A DNA stretch of 64,000 nucleotides. Origin: Flammeovirgaceae bacterium (lineage in GTDB: Bacteria > Bacteroidota > Bacteroidia > Cytophagales > Cyclobacteriaceae). The position numbers and the translations under genes were made by a program. The notes beneath the pieces were generated by a model, which was not told the DNA's origin, searched no databases, and saw only the letters and a list, made by a program, of their open reading frames with translations. The stretch covers positions 124,001 through 188,000 of the forward strand of contig JAJTEH010000006.1 in NCBI GenBank assembly GCA_021298355.1, written 5' to 3'. This document shows, piece by piece, positions 27,701-36,200 of the stretch (its first letter is position 1; the number at the start of each line of letters is the position of its first letter).

Positions 27701-27884
27701 TAAAGGTGGCGTATCTCGCACCGACCAAACGATACATGCCTGGCCAACAAAAATAGAAACCATGTCGAGTATATTATGTGGAAAAATAACAAGAAACATG
27801 ACGCCCGATGAGTGGAAAACCTATGTGGCCGAAGATTTGAAAAGAGAAAATACTTGTGCCGATTTACCAGATGGTAGTAAATAA
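24708..27884 (+). CDS. nSTAND1-type ATPase with transmembrane helix, coiled coil and WD40 domain
   Basis: 1058 aa. The N-terminal 'NPFPGLRPFQIDESHLFFGR' is the nSTAND1 signature, followed by Walker A GPSGAGKS at residues 52-59 and Walker B 'YLVLIDQFEELF' at 149-160. Helical STAND regions run to about 480. One hydrophobic segment (about 498-520) comes next, then an Ala/Lys/Glu-rich coiled coil (about 522-640), then a WD40-type propeller (about 690-1015, 'SPDGTKLAGGGADGNLYIWD', 'NFSGNFMATASKDYTVRLWK'). With one membrane pass the ATPase would be cytoplasmic and the propeller periplasmic. STAND proteins are signal-triggered switches that oligomerise. The gene lies between the TIR-like gene and the outer-membrane genes. 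Confidence 0.88.
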   Translation: MSTIITDKLAANPFPGLRPFQIDESHLFFGREGQSDEVLLKLSKSRFVGVIGPSGAGKSSFIYCGVLPILYGGFLTEASPNWEVVVSRPGGGPIDNLAEALIKNNPEYISADAEEKKIKRTIFSTLLRSSSLGLVEAIQQLRRASDINYLVLIDQFEELFRFKDSTDPNSVNESLAFINLLMEAVNYPDSPIYVAITMRSDFIGECAQFPELTRKLNDSHYLIPQMTRDQKRRAIEGPVAVGGAHISPRLTQQLLNDLGDNPDQLPILQHALMRTWSYWAKYRDYEDELLDLKHYEAIGTMAEALSMHANEAYDELDDEQKRVCEILFKAITEKRGENFGIRRPTRLNEIAAIADCSEEDVKAVIEKFREPGRSLLTPGFGIPLQGKSMVDISHESLMRIWVRLKNWVDDEADAVQMYTRLAEAAAMYQLGKSALWRPPDLQLALNWQAKHKPTLVWGQRYNPAFERTMIFLEYSKKEFETEQRIKELEQKRKLQRARLIALVLATATIVSLAFLVYAFIQKTAAEKAEKDAVANAQEAEKQRKQAVTNLEIADRERERAKAEQKKAEEAKALAEIKEKEAIDQRNLAEIARKEAMENEKRAKFEKLRAEEEEKKAQANEREARIAQADALNRRYLAIAKSMAIKSKELESNPEQEALLAQQAYLFNKKYKGYEYDNDIYNGLFYALRTYKDPLTLSLEGHVKGGARALESRKNGKHIYSGGSEGKIIQWSHQEDGWKPTVLVPERNGKEPRLNYSVYSLDISPDEKYLVAGGLYPFDRQNNFAELYTINNLTAPAKKITGFNSEIRDIHFSKDSKGFYARDNSGFSIKYADLASLTAKEVIKPKVKIFSLSYSPDGTKLAGGGADGNLYIWDLTDNNKETVVKVSGNKSFALSAVCFAPDSKTIVVGNFDGAVKLILNGLVIRELTGHTSVIEAIKFNFSGNFMATASKDYTVRLWKYNELTQQPIVLSEHDWVWNLAFTPDDEQLVAGIQQVKESIKGGVSRTDQTIHAWPTKIETMSSILCGKITRNMTPDEWKTYVAEDLKRENTCADLPDGSK

Positions 27885-27897
27885 AAATTGACCATTA

Positions 27898-28947
27898 ATG
27901 AAAAGACTTTATATCGTTATCATTTTCGCAATAGCTTTTTTTAGTAATTCGAAAAAAGCTGTAAGTCAAAGTTCATCATCTTGTGCTCAAACACTTCGTT
28001 TGGCACAATCAGTTTACGAACAAGGCCGTTTGCAAGAGATACAAACCATTTTAAAATCTTGCGTAGAAGGCTCCGGCATGACTGTAGAAGAAAGAGTTGC
28101 AGCGTACAAGCTATTATGCTTAACTAAAATTTATTTAGAAGAGCCAGAAGAAGCAGATGTATACATGCTTAAAATTTTGCAAACTAATCATGAATTTAAA
28201 GCCAATGAAACTGCCGACCCTGCTGAGTTTGTTGCGCTCTATAAAACGTTTAGAACAGATCCTATATATCGTTTAGGCGGTAGGCTCGGTACCTTAGTTA
28301 CACAGCCTAATGTAGTTTCCTCAGATATTGTAAACGATGGAAGTAGCGAATACGCATTTAGGCTTGGATATGCGATACAGTTTGCAGCCGAAATTCCTTT
28401 GCCCGGACGATTAAAGAGATTTACCATTAATCCGGAACTTGCCTTTCAAGCCAAAGGCTTTACCCACACCAACACACTGGGTAATTTTGAATCTGAAGGT
28501 ATAGAGCGTCAATCTTGGATTAGTTTGCCAGTAATTCTTCAATACAGATTCTATCAAAACAAAGACGACAATCTAAGAATATATGGTGGACTCGGTTTTG
28601 CCGTAGATTATTTATTGGCCGCAGAAATAACGGCAAGTAAAATTAGGGGTGAAAATGCCTCCTCACTTCCCGAGAAAGCACTTGATATAAAAAAGGATAG
28701 AAATAGCTTTAATTATTCAATTGTTGCCGCTGCCGGTTTAAAAAAGAAAGTTGGTAAGGGTTACCTAACTGGCGAAATCAGGTTTCAATATGGGTTAAAA
28801 GAAGTAACAAGAGTTGACGGTACTTTTTCTAACCCCACATTAACTTGGGAATATGGCTTGGTAGATTCTATTTACAAACTAAATAGTATGCAAATTCAAA
28901 TTGGTTATCTTATCAATATTTACAATCCTAAAAAACTCAACCGATAA
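27898..28947 (+). CDS. Outer-membrane beta-barrel protein with N-terminal helical region
   Basis: 349 aa. A signal peptide (residues 1-23, 'SNSKKAVSQ') is followed by a TPR-like helical segment (about 30-115, 'LAQSVYEQGRLQEIQTILKS') and a beta-barrel-like part from about 130 to the end with alternating aromatic strands ('FRLGYAIQFAAEIPLPG', 'YRFYQNKDDNLRIYGGLGF', 'SMQIQIGYLINIY'). It resembles the PorT/outer-membrane-protein beta-barrel class of Bacteroidetes. The stop overlaps the next start by one base (TAATG), so the two are translationally coupled. Its place after the nSTAND gene suggests it provides the outer-membrane end of the same system. Confidence 0.75.
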   Translation: MKRLYIVIIFAIAFFSNSKKAVSQSSSSCAQTLRLAQSVYEQGRLQEIQTILKSCVEGSGMTVEERVAAYKLLCLTKIYLEEPEEADVYMLKILQTNHEFKANETADPAEFVALYKTFRTDPIYRLGGRLGTLVTQPNVVSSDIVNDGSSEYAFRLGYAIQFAAEIPLPGRLKRFTINPELAFQAKGFTHTNTLGNFESEGIERQSWISLPVILQYRFYQNKDDNLRIYGGLGFAVDYLLAAEITASKIRGENASSLPEKALDIKKDRNSFNYSIVAAAGLKKKVGKGYLTGEIRFQYGLKEVTRVDGTFSNPTLTWEYGLVDSIYKLNSMQIQIGYLINIYNPKKLNR

Positions 28948-30275
28948 TGAAGCACTTTTACTTTATATTTCTATCTATTATATTCTTTAGCGCATGTACA
29001 AATATAGATGATGCTACCCCTACCTCTCGTTCAAGTTTTGTTCGATATTACGGCACTGGAATAAACCATTCGGGGGTAATGGCTAAGTCTGTAAATGGTG
29101 GATACATATTAGTCGGAAACTTAATTACAGGAGATCAAACGGATATTACAGTTATACGAACCGATGCTATTGGTAATACGCTTGGGCAAATACGCATTAA
29201 AGATGGTTCGGCAAAATCATTAGTAGTTGGTGGGGATGGGAAATACTACATAGTTGGCGATCGCATATTACTGGATAGAGGTAATGAGGATCTAGTTGAA
29301 ATAGTAAATACTCAAGCACATATTTTTGTTGTAGAAGAAAACGATATCGTTGGTAAATTTGATTTACAGGATTTTACCCCGGTTGAAGAATTAGTAATTC
29401 GAGATACGACAGATTCTAATCCGAACGATCTAACTGTAGACTTTAAAGGCTATTCAGCTTCTGTCACACAAGATTCTATCTATGTGTTAGGGTCTTTTAA
29501 GTTTCCTCAAAGTGAGGCAAACGAAATTGCATTTATTGCTGCTTATAAACTTGATGAAATATCTCCAACCAGCGAAGCAAGTTGGTTTAAAACATATCAG
29601 GCGTTTGATAGAAACTTTGTAAATACCAACAAATTGCACTTAGTAAATAATAAAAATTTCATCTGGGGAAACACCTACAGAAAAGAATTTAATGAAAATG
29701 CAACAAGCGAGGCCAATATATTTGTAGTTCCGAAAAACTCTATTAATACCGATAACGATCAAATAAAATTCTCAGACCGCTCGTATATAATCAACGATTT
29801 AGAGGTATCACCTTTCGGTGTTGGGGCAGTTGGAACATTCTCTCAACCTGATGGTTCTAACGCAAATGTATTTTTTGCTCGATATGAACTCTATGGAGAT
29901 GTCGGAGAAATCAGTAGAGTAAGTTATTTCGATGGAGTGTCTAAAAATCTTTCTGAAACTGATCGGGAAAATTCCTCAAGTCAGGATGAAGGCAAGGCTA
30001 TAACCCCAACAAAAGACGGAGGTTTTGTAATTGCCTGTGTGTTTAATAGTACACTTACTATAGGTAATGGAGGAAAAGATATTATGCTGATCCGTTTAAA
30101 TGCATTTGGTGAATATCAATGGTCTGAGATATTGGGTGGTAATGGTGACGAAGAAGTAGAATCTATTATTGAAACTGAAGATGGATCCTTACTCCTTTGT
30201 GGAACGGTAAACGTAAACGGACTTTCATCCTTATTCTTAGTTAAAACTAACGCTGCAGGTAAATTAAATAATTAA
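28947..30275 (+). CDS. Lipoprotein, probable beta-propeller
   Basis: 442 aa. A lipoprotein signal ends in 'IIFFSAC' with Cys17. The mature part holds spaced repeats of the kind 'GGYILVGN...VIRTDAIGNTLG', 'DGGFVIACVFN...MLIRLNAFGEYQW' and 'DGSLLLCGTV...LFLVKTNAAGKLN', which resemble the blades of secreted Bacteroidetes propellers. No named family recognised. The start overlaps the stop of the barrel gene, and the giant T9SS gene begins about 11 bases after this stop. A surface-exposed or periplasm-facing partner of the two neighbours is the likely role. Confidence 0.7.
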   Translation: MKHFYFIFLSIIFFSACTNIDDATPTSRSSFVRYYGTGINHSGVMAKSVNGGYILVGNLITGDQTDITVIRTDAIGNTLGQIRIKDGSAKSLVVGGDGKYYIVGDRILLDRGNEDLVEIVNTQAHIFVVEENDIVGKFDLQDFTPVEELVIRDTTDSNPNDLTVDFKGYSASVTQDSIYVLGSFKFPQSEANEIAFIAAYKLDEISPTSEASWFKTYQAFDRNFVNTNKLHLVNNKNFIWGNTYRKEFNENATSEANIFVVPKNSINTDNDQIKFSDRSYIINDLEVSPFGVGAVGTFSQPDGSNANVFFARYELYGDVGEISRVSYFDGVSKNLSETDRENSSSQDEGKAITPTKDGGFVIACVFNSTLTIGNGGKDIMLIRLNAFGEYQWSEILGGNGDEEVESIIETEDGSLLLCGTVNVNGLSSLFLVKTNAAGKLNN

Positions 30276-30286
30276 TCGTGCCGATT

Positions 30287-33200
30287 ATGAATTACAACTC
30301 TACACGCATAACCTTACTACTTGTTTTCTTACTTTTATTTTGCAAAACAAGCTGGGCACAACAAATAACAATTGACGCTCAATTGAATTCAGGAATTGTT
30401 GCCTCTCCTATTCTGGGTGGATCCTCTGATCAAAGAGTGTTTGGATTTAGACTTCAAAAAGCAGCAAACACAGCAAACACTATTACACAAATTGTAATAA
30501 CAACAAATGTTGCCGATGCTACAACAACAATTCTAGAAGCAAAACTTTTTAATGTCACATCTGGTTCTTATGTATCATCTGGAGCAAACGCAACCATTTC
30601 TGGTAATACAATAACCTTTGTTCCCAATGGCCCAGCAACTAATCTAACAGATTTTGGCGGTGGTACCGGTAATGTAGATCGAGAGTTTTATGTTGATATA
30701 ACCTTAAAAGCATCTGCAACTGTTTTAGTGGCACCTGGTATAAATTTTAGTTTGGCTGCAAGCGGAATTACTGATACAGATCCCACTACCCCTACCGGAA
30801 GTACTATAACCAGCTCAAATTTTAATATCGATCCATTAACCGCAGATTTTACACAGAATGCAGATGATGCCACAGCAGTGGGTGGCGAGCAAAACGTTAC
30901 CCTTTTGGCATTCTCAGCAAACTCTAACGGAACACAATCCATTACAACACCAATAACAATAACTTTCGATACCGATGTAAACAACATTCTTGAAAACTTT
31001 GAACTATTAGTAGGTGGCGTAAATGTCGCAGGATCAGAAACCTATTCATTAAATGTAGCTGGAACTACGCTTACCATTGCTGCATTTACGAATATCGATG
31101 TGACAAACAGCACCAACTTTGAGTTGCAGGCTGATATAAAACCAGGAGTTACCAATGCAAACGATTTTGTTGTTAGTGTTACTCCATCTGATTTTCAAAT
31201 CAATCAGGGATTTGTAGAAGCCTTTTCTACTTTTTCTAATTCAGTTAATGTTTCTGCACTTGTTGCAGATTTTACTCAAAACGCAGATGCAAGCTCTGCT
31301 ATTGGAGGACAATCTGGTATAAATCTTTTATCCTTTGATGTTCTTTCTAACGGAACACAAAGCATACATCCTAGCCTCGTTTTTACATTTAATACCGATG
31401 TTACTACCATTTTAGAAAACTTCGATTTACGAGTAGGTGGAGTAAACATTGCCGGATCAGAAAACTATGCATTAACCAGTGGCGGAACGATCTTAACCAT
31501 AAGCGGATTTACACCAGAAAGTGTTTCAAGTAACAAAACCTTTAGCTTGTTGGCGGATGTTAAAGCAGGAGCTACATCCAGTAACGATTTTAGTATTTCT
31601 TTAGTACCCGCTAACGTATCAGTAAATGCTATTGGAAGTGTAGAGGCGTTTGGCACATTTTCTAATGCTATAGATGTCTCTGCTCTAGTTGCAGATTTTA
31701 CGCAAAACGCAGATGCTGCCTCTGCTCTTTCAGGTCAAGCAGATGTTAACCTACTATCTTTCGATGTGCTTTCTAACGGAACGCAAAGTATACATCCTAA
31801 CCTCGTTTTTACTTTTAATACCGATGTCACCAACATTTTAGAAAACTTCGACCTACAAGTGGGTGGAGTAAACATTGCCGGATCAGAAAACTATGCATTA
31901 ACCAGTGGCGGAACGATCTTAACCATAAGCGGATTTACACCAGAAAGTGTTTCAAGCAACAAAACCTTTAGCTTGTTGGCTGATGTTAAAGCAGGAGCTA
32001 CATCCAGTAACGATTTTACTATTTCTTTAGTACCCGCTAACGTATCAGTAAATGCTATTGGAAGTGTAGAGGCGTTTGGCACATTTTCGAACGCAGTAGA
32101 TATTACTACACTAGCTGCAACATTAAATGCTGTAGCTACAACTCCGGTAATTGCAGGCACAGTTTTAGAAGCAGGTTCTGTTGGAACAACCAACGTATTA
32201 GCTGGTATCTCTATGGCTTCTAATGGTTCTCAGGTTGTAAACACCATCAACTTTAATATTACCGGACAAACAACTCAGTTTACTAATTTCAGATTGTACC
32301 GATCTACCACAGGTGCAACACTTGGAAGCCAAATAATTGCAACAGATAGTGATGGTAATTTCGATTTAAGCCCACTTGGAGCACCTGACAAAACATTAAA
32401 TGCCACTACAACTTATTATTATTTGGTAGGTGAAGTTTCTAATGCAGTTACTACATTATCTACATCTGTTAGAATTAACCCAACCGAAACCAATGTTACC
32501 CTTGTAAGTGGTGATAAAACAAGTTTTGCATTTGATAAAACATACACATTTAATACCTCCCAAACTTCTGCCGTAAGTGTTCAATTCGATGGGCAAGTTA
32601 GTATTGACTTAAATGAGTATGATGACGACACTGATCCTTCCGGAAGCGCACTTACCGATGTTAATACACAACAGATTTTTTCTTTTACCATAACCGATGC
32701 TGATACAGATAACAAACAAACTATTATCAACTCAATAACGCTAGAACTAAGTAATTTCGATAATTTGGATGGTATCGCGCTGTTTGATGGAACTACTAAA
32801 ATTGCAGGAACAGAGCTGTTGGTTAGTGGTGTAATCGATGTTGATAATCGCATCACTTTCACAGGGCTTTCTATTGCGGTTAACGATGGAAGTACTGGAA
32901 CTCCATCCACAAAAACAATTTCAGTAAAAGTAACCTTCGCAGATAATGTAACTGACAACGAAAAAATTGGTGTAATTCTTTTTGCAATGGCCGATGATAA
33001 CATTAACTCAGGCCTTACAACATTTTCTAATATACAAACCAATGCAGCCAGAAATAACATCAATGTTGTTTCAACAGAGATGCAGTTTAATGCACTTGTG
33101 TTGCCCATTTTGCAAGCAACAGATTTTGGATTAACTATTCGTGCTACAGACAATAGAGGTAACCGAGATTTAGACAGAACGGGTAATGTTACATTAAATC

Positions 33201-36200
33201 TTCAATCAGGAAGCGGTGCATTATCCTCTACTGATGCGGGCGCATTGGTTCGAGCATTGGCCAATCAATCTTTCTGTATTGGTGGTGATTTTCAGGTTCT
33301 CAATTCGATTGTAATTGATGAAAGTGATAATGGAGATTTTGCAGTTGGCACAAACGTTTCTTATACAATTATTCTCCCAGTTGATTTTGTTTTTAGAACG
33401 GATGCCGCAGGAATAGCTGCAGCCAACATAGCAGAAACAGGAACTAACATAAACGTTGGTGGTACAACAAAATCATTTCCTGCGAATAACATCTTCAGGT
33501 TTACCTATACCTGTTCGGGAACTGACTCAGATGACCAGATAACTGTTTCTGGCTTACAAGTACGTTACACGGGTACTGTTGCAAAGAGTGCCTCAGAAAT
33601 TTTAAGAATTGGTGGAACAGCCGTGCAAATAGGTAACTCAGTAGACGATGCAAAACCCCATGGAACAATCTCCGCCAATACAACTTCTTTACCTTTAGAT
33701 TTTACGGTATCAGCCGGACCCAATGAACCTGCTTTATCGCCAGGCGAAACACGTTTTAGTATCAACACAAACTCCGTAATTTTAAACCCAACTGTTAACG
33801 GTGTTTCAGTTAATACTGGAACATTTACAGGACCCGGTGTAGAGAGTAGATTTTTCGGAAGTCCTATTTTTGGAAATCGCTTTGCCTTTAGCCCGACTTC
33901 GGTAGGTCAAGGAAATGGGTATCAGGTAACTTACCAGTATAATGATCCGGGAAACAATAATTGCTTGTCTACCTTTACCAAATCGTTCGATGTTTACTCA
34001 TCATCCATCACTAATCTTCAAACACAGTATTGTAAAAACGATAATTCAGCTGATAATATTAGTGTAAGTACTTCTGTTTATCCCAACGCTTCTTACGATT
34101 TTTATGATTTTGTTTATTACGACAGATCTATTGATAATTATTTTCAAACTAGAGCCTTCCCTACTTTTTCTAGCGCGGTTGCTATAACACCAACAATTAT
34201 TAGGATTACACTAAACAGCCACGGGTTTCAATCCGGTGATATCATTTACATCTATCAATTAGGAGGTTTTAATGGTGGTGCATTAAGTTTTCGCCAATAT
34301 CAAATTATCAATTCATCCCTTGACACTTTCGATATTGATGCTTCTCCTTACACAGTATCAATAACTGGTGCGTTTGACGGTAACGGCTCATACTATAGGT
34401 ATTCAATTGCCGCCATTAGCAATCTTGGAGATCGGCTTAGAATAAGGATACCTAATCATGGCTTTCAGCCAGGAATTACCGTATCCTTACAAGACTTATC
34501 TGGATTTACACCAGCTATCACACGCAGAAACTGGATAATCAACTCTGTAATAAATGCTAATGTCTTTGAAATATTAGCTCCTCCTGCAACTATATACACT
34601 GGTAGCTGGATTCCAGGTTTAAGCTTTGTAGATTATTATTTAAATTCGTATCGAGTACTTAACGGTCCGCTATCTGATCTTACTCGCCCAGGCTTCAATA
34701 GTTTGGCGCCACTTGCTGTACCTGCAAACAATAACGAGTTTGTACCGCAAAACTACGGCTCCGAGAACGACATCTACGTTGGTTACAGGTTACTTGACAA
34801 AGCTTGTGGTGGAGTAGCTGATTTAAATAACCCAAATTGCACGCCTTTTGTTTGGCAATTTGAATTCGTGAGGTTTGTAAGCCCTCCAACGGTAGATTTT
34901 ACTGGTATTTCTGCCACAGCCAATTATTGCCGAGATGGCTCCGCTGTATTGCTTACTGGTTCTGTGTTGAATGAAAGTAATCCTGATGGTGTTTTTAGCG
35001 GTGCTGGTATTGCCGATGGTGGTGTTGGTGTAAATACTGCATCATTCGATCCAACAGCGGGTGGTTTACCTATTTCTGCAATTGGTGCACCAAACAATAT
35101 TCCTATTACTTACACTTTCACAAATTCTTTTGGTTGCACAGCAGCTATAACTAAATCCGTTCGTGTATTTAATACTCCTACTGTAAATCCTGGTGCAAAC
35201 AGAGACATCTGTGAAGGAACAAGTACAGTGCTGGGCAGTTTACCAAGTGCAATAGGTAATGGTCCTTTCAACTTTTCATGGAACAATACAAGTTCATTAA
35301 GTTCTGGTACAACTGCCAACCCGACAGCCAATCCTATTTCGAATACTACCTATACCTTAACTATTACAGATGCCATTGGGTGTGTCGGTTCTAACAACGT
35401 GGTTGTAACCGTAAGACAGTCTGCTGGAGTAGAGGCTGGTGTTGCTCCTGTTGTTTGCGGAGATGGTTTTATTAATTTAACTGGTTTTAGTCCGGCTGCA
35501 AGTTTCTCGGGGTCAGCCACAACTGCCAACTGGACTTTAAATAGTCCAGGGTCTGGTTTTTTCGCAGATTCGGACGGAGATCCGGTCTCCGCACCATATT
35601 CTATCTCAACAGCAGTTCGATACTATCCTAGCCCAGCAGAGATTGCCAGCGGTAGTGTTTCATTCAAACTTACAACAGATGATCCGCCAACAGTTTGTGA
35701 TGCAGTATCAGATGATGTGACAGTTACCATAAATGGCGTTGCAATTGCTGAGGCAGGACCTGCAACCATAGAATATTGCTCTGGAAGCCCTATAGTATTA
35801 AACGGATTTGTAGGTGGATCTGCCACCTCTCTTACATGGACAGAAAACGGAGCCGGAACTGTTGAATCTCCAACTATAGGAAGTACATTTTACTTGCCTA
35901 GTGCAACAGAACTTCAGAATGGGGCAACTATCCGATTTACAATAACTTCAAACGATCCTCCAGGGCCATGTAATCCTGTAACTGATTTCATTGATATAAC
36001 CATTAATCAACGAGCAATAATAGATGCGGGTCCAGATATTACAGTTTGTTCTGGAGATGTAATTGCATTAAATGGATTTATTAATCCGGCATTAAGTTCA
36101 GCTACTTCATCTGCATGGAGTATAGCCTCAGTAGGAACAGGAAACATTGTAACTCCAACCAACTTGATTACAGATTATTTACCTGCACCAAACGAATTAA

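Noticed and set aside
30842-32115. CRISPR-like array
   Set aside because: The units are long (423-426 bp), in frame and protein-coding; no short direct repeats with unique spacers were found anywhere in the window.
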